Assembly: GCA_017428215.1 (NCBI GenBank)
Contig: JAFRRH010000013.1
Coordinates: 1 to 64,000 of the forward strand
Length of the DNA: 64,000 nt
Origin: Selenomonadaceae bacterium
GTDB lineage: Bacteria > Bacillota > Negativicutes > Selenomonadales > Selenomonadaceae
Direction: 5' to 3'
Under the pieces are notes generated by a model, which was given only the letters and a program-made list of their open reading frames with translations, did not search any database and had not been told where the DNA came from. Position 1 is the first letter of the stretch; each line of letters opens with the position of its first letter. The translations under genes were made by a program, and so were the position numbers. Below are positions 32,038 to 40,662 of this stretch, in pieces.

Positions 32038-34410
32038 TCAATTCAACTCAATTTGTACGGAAGAATTTTCGTCTGAAAGTTCCTCAGCACTACGAGCAAT
32101 TTGGTATTCGATAATGTTTGACTTCACGGCGCGGATAAAAACAGTTGCCTCTTCGTCGGGTTCGTCAAGGTTAATCGTGATTCGTTTAGCCTTTTGAATA
32201 CTCATCTGATTGGATACGGCTTCGGGCAAGTTCGTATAAAAAATGTCGAAACTGTCGCCCGCGTCGATAAACGGGTACCACAGACCAAATTTAGTTGTTC
32301 GGTCGATAATGGTTTTAAATTTGCGCTTTTTATTTCTACCGATGTAGCAACTGAACGGCGTCTTAGAAGAATCGGGCGTAATGTGTTTCGTTTGAACAAG
32401 ACCGCCAGCACGGCTTAGCAAAAGCCCGAATGCAACGCCCGTTTTACCTGTTGGCGCAGTCAAGTCCGTGTTAATTTCAACACCGCGTTCTTTTTGGAGT
32501 TCTTGAGCCGCTTCAGTGCCCAAAGCCGGATAAATTTTAAATTTGGGAGCCTTGCCTACGAAACCGAATAAAATATCTGCTTGTGATTTCTCACCGTCAG
32601 GATTGGTGGGAATTTTTTTTATTGTTTCACTTAAGACAATCTGATCGTCCTCGTTATCCATGTCGCCCAGCCAAACTTCCAAACCGTTGTTATCGCGGCG
32701 ATAAATGCTGTTGCCCCGCGTAAAGTAATCGTCCTTAAGCTCGTAACCAACTTTGAGCCGTCCGTTGACAAAAGGATTTTCGTCCTCAGCGAGGCTAGTG
32801 TCTTCAGCGGGCAAAAGATATTCTTCAAAAAGTTCGTTAACCAGCGGCGATTTAGACGAATTGCCCGCCAAAAAAATTGAAATTTCATCAAGCTCACGGA
32901 TTGGCTTAATTTTGCGCAGAGAATTTTTGCTGTTCTTATCGAATGCCTCTTTCATGGAGATAAAAAAATTATTTATACCGGACTTGATTCGCTCGCGCAG
33001 AATTTCTTGTAAGTCAATGTCAATGTTGAGCTGAAAATTTTTAACAAATTGCCCGTCGTCGCGGAAAAGATTGACTTCGATAGAATTGCTCGACAAAATC
33101 TTCCACGCCGCGTCAGAATGTGGAGCTTCCCACACAGGACGCAGTTTTTCAATCAGCGCGTGCATATTTGCATGAGCCTCTTGCGAATCTTTTATCAGAG
33201 CTTCGGAACCTGCGAAACTTCTTTTATCCGCCGACCACGTGAACGGAATTTTCCCGCCGCCGTCCAAATTTATCAATCTGTCTTGGTTAGATTTGAACAA
33301 CTCAAACGCCAAAAGTTTTAAAAGATTTTCGCCGCCTAAAGTCCTGTCGCCGTTCTCGCCGAAATGCACTAATAAATAATCATACCGGTCGCTTGACGAC
33401 TCGCGCAGAAATCCAAAATCAAAATCCGTCGTGCCGCCGCCAAAGTCGAATACCGCATAATAAATTTCCTCGTCGCCTTCAGGATCAAAGCCGTATTCTT
33501 GCAGAGCCGTTATCGCATAAGCCGCCGCCTCGCTTGCACCTTCACGTACAGAAAATTTTTTCATAATTGCTTCGTTAGACAATAAAGCCGTCGGCAAGGA
33601 TTTTTTTAAACCGCGCTCAAAAGATTGCCGCATTTTTTCGCGAATAGCTTTGTCATAAGTCACGGGGAACGACAAAATATAATTCAAGAAAACGTGATTC
33701 TCCTGCTGCATGTTGTTGATATAAAGTCCAAGATAGTAAGCGTAAATTTCCAGCGGATTAATCTCGTCGTCGGCAAGTTCCTCGAATGGCGCAAGTTGCG
33801 TAATAAATTTTTTCTCGTCGCGTAACATGAATTGAGTTTTGGAGCCGCACCAATATTTTATATCAGTCAGGAATGAATAAAATTTTTCGGAGCCACCCTC
33901 AATCATATTTTCAAACGCCGCATGAGAAACTTTAACGTCGCTCCACTTTGTAAACGGTCGCCCTTCGCGCCAATAATACGCCGTCAAAAAACTTTCAATG
34001 TCGACGAATTGAATCACCGTCGGATTCTCGTAATTGGCAGAAAAATTTATTCCGTTCTTAAAAGAGCCACTGCCGACTCTCAACGGCAAAATTTGTGAGT
34101 GTTCATTTTCGTAGACGACGACGGTGCGGCTGGTGCCAAAGTCGATAGCGACAATGCCGTTTGATACGTCGGTTGAGGGGTTGCGTGCTACAAAATTTCC
34201 GTTGAGGGGAATTTCTTTGCCGCCGTCTTGATCTAAGTCCCACAAATCCCAATGTCCACGATTCGGATCGAATAAAATATTTTCATCGTAAGGGTCTAAT
34301 CCTGCGCGGTCGGCGTCGCAATTCAGCAAAAACGTTTTCAACTGCTCGGCGTCGCTAAAAAGTTTTTGATTATCTTCCGATACTTTGAGGCTGTTGATAA
34401 TTTTCGTCAT
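32038..34410 (-). CDS. Hsp70/actin-fold ATPase-like protein (not DnaK)
   Basis: About 790 residues. Two actin/Hsp70 phosphate motifs are clear: IVAIDFGTSRTVVVYENE (about 88-105) and YAVFDFGGGTTDFDFGFL (about 320-337), with an adenosine-type motif IFLAGNSSKSPLVNELFE (about 530). About 85 residues precede the first motif and a long C-terminal region (570-790) is not the DnaK substrate-binding domain, so it belongs to a divergent Hsp70-family class of unknown role. ATG 34410 follows GGGAG; the ATG at 34425 has no SD. It is transcribed divergently from the lytic transglycosylase out of a symmetrical promoter region. Confidence 0.78.
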   Translation of the reverse strand: MTKIINSLKVSEDNQKLFSDAEQLKTFLLNCDADRAGLDPYDENILFDPNRGHWDLWDLDQDGGKEIPLNGNFVARNPSTDVSNGIVAIDFGTSRTVVVYENEHSQILPLRVGSGSFKNGINFSANYENPTVIQFVDIESFLTAYYWREGRPFTKWSDVKVSHAAFENMIEGGSEKFYSFLTDIKYWCGSKTQFMLRDEKKFITQLAPFEELADDEINPLEIYAYYLGLYINNMQQENHVFLNYILSFPVTYDKAIREKMRQSFERGLKKSLPTALLSNEAIMKKFSVREGASEAAAYAITALQEYGFDPEGDEEIYYAVFDFGGGTTDFDFGFLRESSSDRYDYLLVHFGENGDRTLGGENLLKLLAFELFKSNQDRLINLDGGGKIPFTWSADKRSFAGSEALIKDSQEAHANMHALIEKLRPVWEAPHSDAAWKILSSNSIEVNLFRDDGQFVKNFQLNIDIDLQEILRERIKSGINNFFISMKEAFDKNSKNSLRKIKPIRELDEISIFLAGNSSKSPLVNELFEEYLLPAEDTSLAEDENPFVNGRLKVGYELKDDYFTRGNSIYRRDNNGLEVWLGDMDNEDDQIVLSETIKKIPTNPDGEKSQADILFGFVGKAPKFKIYPALGTEAAQELQKERGVEINTDLTAPTGKTGVAFGLLLSRAGGLVQTKHITPDSSKTPFSCYIGRNKKRKFKTIIDRTTKFGLWYPFIDAGDSFDIFYTNLPEAVSNQMSIQKAKRITINLDEPDEEATVFIRAVKSNIIEYQIARSAEELSDENSSVQIELN

Positions 34411-34435
34411 AAACTCATCTCCCATTTTTAAGAAG

Positions 34436-34482
34436 ATTATAACACAAAATGAATTTTACCAAGCGGAATTCTGTGTTATAAT
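34436..34482. promoter_or_regulatory. Divergent extended -10 promoters in an 11-bp inverted repeat
   Basis: ATTATAACACA (34436-34446) and TGTGTTATAAT (34472-34482) are perfect inverted copies. Each contains TGTTATAAT, an extended -10: one reads toward the Hsp70-like gene, the other toward the transglycosylase gene. The -35 boxes are weak (TTTACC for the plus strand). Confidence 0.65.
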
Positions 34483-34511
34483 TGGAAAAATTTTTATAAG
34501 GAGTTGTTACT

Positions 34512-35054
34512 GTGAAATTACTAAAGAAAATTTTTATAGCAGTGTTGATGAGTGCAACGATTTTTATAGGCGGCGAGGCCGAGGCAGTTGATTATTACAG
34601 CGCGATTTATCAGACGGTTAATCGCTACAATGGCAATGAGGTTGAATGCGATTGGATAACGCGAGCGATTTTGTACGCTTCCAGCGAATATCAAGTTGAC
34701 CCGATTTTGATAACGTCGATTATGGAGGCGGAAAGCGAATTTAATTTCCATGCGACTAGCCCCGTTGGTGCGATTGGCTTAATGCAACTCATGCCGTCGA
34801 CGGCGGCAGGCTTGGGCGTCAATCCGCACAATCCGCTTGAAAATATTATCGGCGGCACGATTTACATAAAAAATCAGCTTGGACGTTTCAAGGATTGGGG
34901 CGTTTATTCCGTGACAGACGCGGTTGCCGCTTATAATGCCGGACCTGGCGCAGTCGAAAAGTATGGCGGCGTTCCGAATTATTCTGAAACCGTCCATTAC
35001 GTCATCAAAGTCGCTAACAACTACAAAAATCTTTTAAACTTGATTCAGTCATAG
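34512..35054 (+). CDS. Lytic transglycosylase (SLT domain), secreted
   Basis: A 180-residue protein with a signal peptide (IFIAVLMSATIFIGG, cleavage near AEAVD). The SLT domain has the catalytic Glu in SIMEAESEFNFHATSPVGAI (about residue 77), the GLMQLMPSTAAGLGV motif, and AVAAYNAGPGAVEKYGGVP. It cleaves peptidoglycan glycan strands with anhydromuramic acid formation. GTG start with AAGGAG seven bases upstream. Confidence 0.92.
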   Translation: MKLLKKIFIAVLMSATIFIGGEAEAVDYYSAIYQTVNRYNGNEVECDWITRAILYASSEYQVDPILITSIMEAESEFNFHATSPVGAIGLMQLMPSTAAGLGVNPHNPLENIIGGTIYIKNQLGRFKDWGVYSVTDAVAAYNAGPGAVEKYGGVPNYSETVHYVIKVANNYKNLLNLIQS

Positions 35055-35470
35055 AAAATTATCCAAGGTTTCGCTTATTTTTCATTTCTGGACTTTACCA
35101 ACACGCTCTAAAAGCTTGTTATGCATAATTCGTATTTCCTCTCGATGTCGCCGACTTAAGATTCCAGACGCAATTATTAAGCTTGTGACGATTCTTTTGA
35201 TAAACTTCGGGTTTGCTGTCGGGATTTTGAATGAAAGCCTGTGCTACGGTCTAATAAATTTATGAAAATATGCCGCACGTTTCTTTTGAACAGTATGACA
35301 TATTTTCACGAAGAATTTTTTATCTGTATGCACTTGAGGCTTTTTGCCCGACCGTGAAAAAAAAATATAAGCACAGCAAGCGAGAATTAAATAATGCGGT
35401 ATCATGGTCTGCGTTGAACATCCAACTTATGTTGTTATATTCATCTCTTAAGTTTTAATTATCGCGTCGC
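35055..35470. other. Gene-free region
   Basis: About 415 bases without a convincing gene, RNA or terminator. Short frames exist on both strands but have no SD or recognisable motif. It may be decayed DNA linked to the adjacent methylase remnant. Confidence 0.5.
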
Positions 35471-35870
35471 TTAAGTTAATGCCATTGCCCATTTCTGCAC
35501 AAAAAGTACGCTAGTTTTCGTTCTGGTGTGCGATTTGAAAACATTTCCATGCAAACCCACTACTGCAAGAATTCTGATTACAATATCGGCACGTTTAACT
35601 TCTAGTCCGAATTGAATTGGGCGTTCGACATCGATTTGAGAAATTTTATAGCCGTAATCGTCGATTAATTTACGAATAAACATTTGCCTAACGGCTTCTT
35701 CAGGCGTGAGGCGAATTTCTTTATTACGAACGAGACATTTAATAAAAAAAAGTCGATTTGCCGCGAATAATTTTGGAGTAAGCGTTTGATTCGAGGAAAT
35801 TAATCTGCGCGAGCGAGAAAATAGTTGATTTATGAGCCGAGTCGCTGAAAAGATTATCTAAAGAAATCAT
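35471..35870 (-). pseudogene. Broken type I restriction-modification methylase/HsdR-N gene
   Basis: ATG at 35870 follows AGGAGGTGATTAA. The frame reads MISLDNLFSDSAHKS..., then breaks at a run of eight T (minus strand; 35744-35751). With seven T the frame would continue through EAVRQMFIRKLIDDYGYKIS, IQFGLEVKRADIVI and, after a junction, VFKSHTRTKTSVLFVQKW. The first part matches the N-terminal nuclease-like domain of type I/BREX-like methylases (YGYxxxxIxVExPIxFGxxxKRADIVI); the last matches the distal HsdM motif F-K-x-H-T-x-x-K-T-S-V-L-F. Several hundred residues between them are deleted. It follows polC by 21 bases. Confidence 0.75.
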
Positions 35871-35891
35871 TTAATCACCTCCTGCATTTTT

Positions 35892-38800
35892 TTAAAACAA
35901 AGTTAGCTGATTAGTTTCCTGCAATCCTTTAAAGCAACCGTGAGTTTTTAGGGCAGTAATGACAGTTCTATTTAATCCAGCGCGATTTTTTAGGTCTTCA
36001 ACGGAAGAAAATTTACCGTCTGCGCGAGCCGCAACGATATTTTTAGCCGCCGCCTCGCTAACGCCGTCTATTGAACTTAACGACATGAGCAAAGAATTTT
36101 TCTTGATAATAAAATCTTCCGCATCTGAATTATACAAATCCGCCCGTTCAAAAGTGAAGCCGCGCAGAAAATATTCGTAGACAACTTGATAGTCGGCAAG
36201 GCGGTCGCTCTCTTTAACGTCAAGTTTACGTTCTTCCGATAAATTTTCCAATTCGTCGAGCTTATTTTTGATATATTGCTGCCCTTTGATAATTTCGTTA
36301 GCGTCGAATTCCTCTGTACGCTTTGAAAAATACGCGGCATAATAAGCCAGCGGATAATGAACTTTACAATAGGCAATTCGATAAGCCATCATTACATAAG
36401 CAGTTGCGTGGGCGCGTGGAAAGAGATATTTAATCTTTTGGCAAGAATCAATGTACCAGTCCTCGACGTTGTGCGCTTTTAAATCTTCGACGACATCCGC
36501 TTTAATTCCCTTGCCCTTGCGGACGTTTTCCATAGTTTTAAAAGACTTCAGCGCGTCAACGCCGTGATGAATCAAGTACATCATAATATCATCGCGGGCG
36601 GAAATTGCATTTTTCAGCGTGCACTTGCCTTGACGAATTAAATCTTGCGCGTTGCCTAGCCAAACGTCCGTGCCGTGCGAAAAACCCGAAATTCTAACTA
36701 AATCGCTGAAACAATCGGGGTGCGTATCGTCAATCATCTGCCGAGTAAAACTTGTACGGAATTCCGGCAAGCCGTAAGTCCCAGATTTAGTTCCGAGCTG
36801 TTGAGGCGTTAAGCCGAGCGCGTCCGTAGAGGAAAATAAACTTAGCGTCGGTTTATCGTCGAGCGGAATAGTTTTTGGGTCGCGATGCGTTAATTTTTCC
36901 AACATACGAATCATAGTTGGGTCAACGTGCCCTAAAATATCAAGCTTGACGAGCCGCGAGCTTATCGAGTGATAATCAAAGTGCGTCGTAGTAGTCGAGG
37001 CGTCCTTGTTATCGGCGGGATATTGAATCGGCGTAAAATAGTGAATATCCATATCGCGCGGCACAACCATAATTCCGGCGGGGTGTTGCCCTGTCGTGCG
37101 TTTAACTCCTTGACAACCTTCCGCAATTTTGGCGATAAAAGAGCCGTGCTTTTTCTGATTTCTGTCGTCATAATATTTTTTTACCAAACCGAAGGAAGTT
37201 TTTTCAGCGACGGTTGAAATTGTGCCTGCGCGGTAGACATTATGCTTGCCGAAAAGTACTTCGGTGTATTTATGGGCGGTTGATTGATATTCGCCGGAAA
37301 AGTTCAAGTCAATATCGGGAACTTTATCGCCGTCGAAGCCCAAAAACACAGCAAACGGAATATCATGCCCGTCTTTAATCAGCGGATAACCACAGACAGG
37401 ACAGTTTTTATTTTCCAAGTCGTAGCCGCAACCGACTTCGCCCGCCGTAAAAAATTTGCTGTACTGACATTTCGGGCAACGATAGTGCGGCGGCAGAGGA
37501 TTAACTTCAGTGATTCCAATTAAAGTTGCGACGAAAGACGAGCCAACACTACCACGCGAGCCGACAAGATAGCCGTCGTCGTTAGATTTTTTTACCAAAC
37601 GTTGCGCGATAAGATATAAACCAGCGAATCCGTGCCCGATTATCGGTTTAAGCTCTTGTTCGAGACGCGCCTCAACCAACGGCGGCAAATTTTTTCCGTA
37701 AAGTTTTTTGGCTTTGGCGTAGGACGTTTCGCGAATTTCTTCCTCCGCGCCTGGCACTTGCGGCGAGTAAAGTCCGTCGGGTATCGGCTTTAAAAACTCC
37801 ACAGCGTCGGCGATTTTGTTTGGATTGGTGACGATTGCCTCGTAAGCGGTTTTTTCGTCGAGATAATCAAACTCCGCGAACATTTCCTCTGTCGTGCGCA
37901 AGTAAAGCGGCGGTTGGAGGTCAGAATCTGCATAACCTTTGCTGTGCATAAGAACTGCGCGGCAAATTGAATCTTCAGGATTTAAAAAATGGGCGTCGGT
38001 CGTGGCGACAAGCGGTTTGCCCAATTTTTTTGCAAGCTCCGCAACTTTGCGATTAATATTGCGCAAATCTTCATCGGTGGTAATGTTCGGGAAGTCTTCG
38101 CTCCGAACTAAAAAATCATTGTTATGAATCGGCTGAATCTCCAAGTAGTCATAGAAATTAGCGATTTCCTCAAGCTCTGAATCATTTTTGCCCGCGACGA
38201 TTGCGCGAATCAACTCACCAGCCTCGCAAGCCGAACCGATAATCAAACCGTCGCGAAGTTCGCTTAAAAGGCTTTTGGGAATGCGCGGACGATAATACAT
38301 GTACTTAATTTGGCTGATTGAAATTAATTTGTAGAGATTTTCAAGCCCACGTTTATTTTTAGCGAGAATTATTACATGATTGGCAAATTTCTGCTTAAAA
38401 TCGTCTCCGACGAGATAACCTTCCATGCCGTAGATAATTTTAATTTTTTTGCCCTGCTTAGCGAGTTTAGCGGCGGTCTGCGCGGCGTTCGGGAAAGCTT
38501 GAATAACTCCATGATCCGTAATGGCTACGGCGTTCCAATTCCAATCTGCGGCAGTCTGAATTAGTTTTTCGACGGGAATAACGGCGTCCATCGCGCTCAT
38601 CTGCGTATGAACATGCAATTCGACGCGCTTAACCTCTGCATTATCGACGCGGGCAGAATTTTTCTCTAAAACTTCCAGCTTATTAATTAACAAAGTAGTT
38701 TCTTTGGCGTAGTCGTCGTATTTTGCGGCGGCGGCAATTTTAACGAGAGTTCCGGCTTTAATTTGGTCAGCGAAGGGTTGCGCGTCGGATTTTTTATCGC

Positions 38801-39302
38801 CCTTAAAAAATTTTTTACAAACAATGCCGTCGGTGTCATCAGTAACAGAGAAAGTAACACCAATCGTACCGTTTTTGAATTCGCGCAGGCTAACGCCGTT
38901 TTTATCGCCGCCCCCGACCTCGCCGATAATTACAACATTGTCATTCTCTTTAATGCTACTAATTTTAACGACCTCGCCCGAAGATTTTTCTGTTTTGCCA
39001 TTTACATTGCTACGTTTTGTTTTTGGGGCAGATTTATTTTCTGCAGGCGGAATTTCATTACCGACAGTGGATTTATTTTTAATTTCAACGCTCACATGAT
39101 AGCGACGTTGCAAAAAATCTTCAGCAACGCGGAAAATATTTTCGTCAACGTCTTTAGTTGTGACGATATTTATTTCCCAAAAATTTTCTGCCGGCGTGAC
39201 TATAACATCGCGCAAAGTGCAGTTATTAAAATTTAAATTCGCATCTGCAAAAAGTTGGAAGAAATTATCCTTATTGTCGATTGTAAGCCTATATCTATCC
39301 AA
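35892..39302 (-). CDS. polC: DNA polymerase III alpha subunit, PolC type, lacking the exonuclease domain
   Basis: A 1136-residue replicative polymerase; canonical PolC is around 1400-1450. Seen in order: N-terminal and OB domains (1-210), PHP domain (VELHVHTQMSAMDAVI at about 222, ITDHGVIQAFPN), zinc-type cysteines (CPKCQYSKFF...CPVCGYPL), palm aspartates (VPDIDLNFSGEY; SRLVKLDILGHVDPT), fingers/thumb, and the C-terminal clamp-binding QLTLF. The PHP halves are joined directly (KIIYGMEGYLVGDDFKQKFA then NHVIILAKNKRGL), where the DEDD exonuclease with its FDVETTG motif is normally inserted. GGAGGTGGG precedes the ATG, just after a terminator-like hairpin. Confidence 0.93.
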   Translation of the reverse strand: MDRYRLTIDNKDNFFQLFADANLNFNNCTLRDVIVTPAENFWEINIVTTKDVDENIFRVAEDFLQRRYHVSVEIKNKSTVGNEIPPAENKSAPKTKRSNVNGKTEKSSGEVVKISSIKENDNVVIIGEVGGGDKNGVSLREFKNGTIGVTFSVTDDTDGIVCKKFFKGDKKSDAQPFADQIKAGTLVKIAAAAKYDDYAKETTLLINKLEVLEKNSARVDNAEVKRVELHVHTQMSAMDAVIPVEKLIQTAADWNWNAVAITDHGVIQAFPNAAQTAAKLAKQGKKIKIIYGMEGYLVGDDFKQKFANHVIILAKNKRGLENLYKLISISQIKYMYYRPRIPKSLLSELRDGLIIGSACEAGELIRAIVAGKNDSELEEIANFYDYLEIQPIHNNDFLVRSEDFPNITTDEDLRNINRKVAELAKKLGKPLVATTDAHFLNPEDSICRAVLMHSKGYADSDLQPPLYLRTTEEMFAEFDYLDEKTAYEAIVTNPNKIADAVEFLKPIPDGLYSPQVPGAEEEIRETSYAKAKKLYGKNLPPLVEARLEQELKPIIGHGFAGLYLIAQRLVKKSNDDGYLVGSRGSVGSSFVATLIGITEVNPLPPHYRCPKCQYSKFFTAGEVGCGYDLENKNCPVCGYPLIKDGHDIPFAVFLGFDGDKVPDIDLNFSGEYQSTAHKYTEVLFGKHNVYRAGTISTVAEKTSFGLVKKYYDDRNQKKHGSFIAKIAEGCQGVKRTTGQHPAGIMVVPRDMDIHYFTPIQYPADNKDASTTTTHFDYHSISSRLVKLDILGHVDPTMIRMLEKLTHRDPKTIPLDDKPTLSLFSSTDALGLTPQQLGTKSGTYGLPEFRTSFTRQMIDDTHPDCFSDLVRISGFSHGTDVWLGNAQDLIRQGKCTLKNAISARDDIMMYLIHHGVDALKSFKTMENVRKGKGIKADVVEDLKAHNVEDWYIDSCQKIKYLFPRAHATAYVMMAYRIAYCKVHYPLAYYAAYFSKRTEEFDANEIIKGQQYIKNKLDELENLSEERKLDVKESDRLADYQVVYEYFLRGFTFERADLYNSDAEDFIIKKNSLLMSLSSIDGVSEAAAKNIVAARADGKFSSVEDLKNRAGLNRTVITALKTHGCFKGLQETNQLTLF

Positions 39303-39314
39303 AGACCCACCTCC

Positions 39315-39355
39315 AAAAAAATATCCGCGAACGAAAATTTTTTGCCGCTCGCGGA
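39315..39355 (-). terminator. Intrinsic terminator immediately upstream of polC
   Basis: Minus-strand stem TCCGCGAGCG/CGTTCGCGGA (10 bp, one G-T) followed by ATATTTTTTT, right before the polC SD. It should end the upstream methyltransferase operon, or attenuate read-through into polC. Confidence 0.75.
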
Positions 39356-39376
39356 CGATATTTGATTATAAAAGAT

Positions 39377-40228
39377 TTATTTCTTAAAAGCTATATTGTT
39401 GCGATTCAATCTTACTGTCTCATCGAAGATTTCAACTAACTTTGCGGGGTAATATCTATTGTAAAAATTACGGTAAATAGTTATTTCGTCATCTTCTGGC
39501 AGATAGTGCCAAGTCAACATAAGTGCCAAGAAAACGTTTTCGATATTATCGTAAGTTTGCTTGCTTATTCTAAATGCGCCAATGTTAGGATACTTTCCTG
39601 TTGGTTCATAATTCAAGAATTTTTCCTCTGCTACCACTGCGCTAAACAAAAGACCAGTTGCATGAGCGTCGGGTTTGTGGTACTTATTATTGAGCTGATT
39701 TAGTGCAACATCATGTAACACGACAATCGCGCTGTCTTTGAGGTAGGGTAGCATAACGAGAAAGTCCAGCAGTTCACCGGGCGTATAGTGAACTGTGTCA
39801 AGGATTACAAAGTTAATGTCTCCACCAATTTTATCAATGACCTGCGGCAGATATTTTCCTAAATGAAACTCATGCGTTCCGCATAAGGTTGACCGAGAGG
39901 GGGTTATTAATAAGTTATTTTCCTTAACACATTTGGGCAAATAGCCTATATCTTTTCCGTTAGTCATTTTTTGAGCTAAATCAACCGAATGCATTTCGTA
40001 GGGCATATTCATATCTTCAAGAACTTGTAAAACTATCGCTGTAGTTCCACCTGCATCAATTCCGACTTCCAGAATCTTTTGAGGACGATAAACTTGCAAC
40101 AAACTAGAGATAAAACTGGATTCGGAAGGCGCCATCGCAGGACCAGTTTTCCCCAAATAGGGTTCCAGCTTTGACATTATTTTTTTGCGCGGCTCCTCGT
40201 TGTTGGGGATTTCGTTAATTTTAATCAT
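39377..40228 (-). CDS. Class I SAM-dependent methyltransferase (Methyltransf_24-like)
   Basis: A 283-residue protein. The SAM-binding motif is KILEVGIDAGGTTAIVLQVL (about 50-69), with acidic MHSVDLAQKM after it and INFVILDTVHYTPGELLDFL plus VVLHDVALNQ, typical of the Methyltransf_24/cephalosporin-hydroxylase-like group acting on small molecules or glycans. Its ATG overlaps the ACT-protein stop by 4 bases (ATGA), so it belongs to the paaK operon. Substrate unknown. Confidence 0.78.
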   Translation of the reverse strand: MIKINEIPNNEEPRKKIMSKLEPYLGKTGPAMAPSESSFISSLLQVYRPQKILEVGIDAGGTTAIVLQVLEDMNMPYEMHSVDLAQKMTNGKDIGYLPKCVKENNLLITPSRSTLCGTHEFHLGKYLPQVIDKIGGDINFVILDTVHYTPGELLDFLVMLPYLKDSAIVVLHDVALNQLNNKYHKPDAHATGLLFSAVVAEEKFLNYEPTGKYPNIGAFRISKQTYDNIENVFLALMLTWHYLPEDDEITIYRNFYNRYYPAKLVEIFDETVRLNRNNIAFKK

Positions 40229-40650
40229 ACGGCAGAAATTTCCTCCTGTGTTAAAGATTTTATACCTTTGCTGTTGAGTATAGCTTCGGCTTTTTTGGTG
40301 TCGTTGACGCGGAAAATCATATAGGCGCGTTCTTTGCCCGCGAAGGCGTACATGTACTCGATATTGACATTCGCCTCGCTGAATTTTTTTAAAAGCTCGT
40401 TGAGGTCGCCCGCCTTGTCAGCAATGGCGTAGGCAAGCACCGGAGTTAAAGTCGCGACGAAATTATTTTCCTTGAGGACGTTTGTCGCCTCGAACACGTC
40501 GTTAACCAACATGCGGACAATTCCGAATTCGCTAGTTTCAGCCAAGCTCAAGGCGCGAATATTAACTTTGTTGACAGCGAGGACTTCAGTAAGTTTATTC
40601 AAAGTGCCAGGCTTATTCTCAAGGAAAACCGAAACTTGATTGACGCTCAT
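40225..40650 (-). CDS. Tandem ACT-domain protein
   Basis: A 141-residue protein consisting of two ACT domains: VSVFLENKPGTLNKLTEVLA (residues 6-25) and ending near 65, then VLAYAIADKAGDLNELLKKF and NVNIEYMYAFAGKERAYMIF. It probably senses an amino acid. Small tandem-ACT proteins recur next to phenylacetate-CoA ligase and indolepyruvate oxidoreductase genes in anaerobes, consistent with regulation of aromatic amino-acid metabolism (inference). Confidence 0.85.
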   Translation of the reverse strand: MSVNQVSVFLENKPGTLNKLTEVLAVNKVNIRALSLAETSEFGIVRMLVNDVFEATNVLKENNFVATLTPVLAYAIADKAGDLNELLKKFSEANVNIEYMYAFAGKERAYMIFRVNDTKKAEAILNSKGIKSLTQEEISAV

Positions 40651-40662
40651 AGATCACACCTC

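Noticed and set aside
35270..35458. 62-codon plus-strand frame in the gap after the transglycosylase
   Set aside because: No SD, no recognisable motif, atypical composition; treated as chance.
35744..35751. T8 tract as a phase-variation switch of a type I methylase
   Set aside because: The rest of the gene is deleted, so slippage could not restore a functional enzyme.
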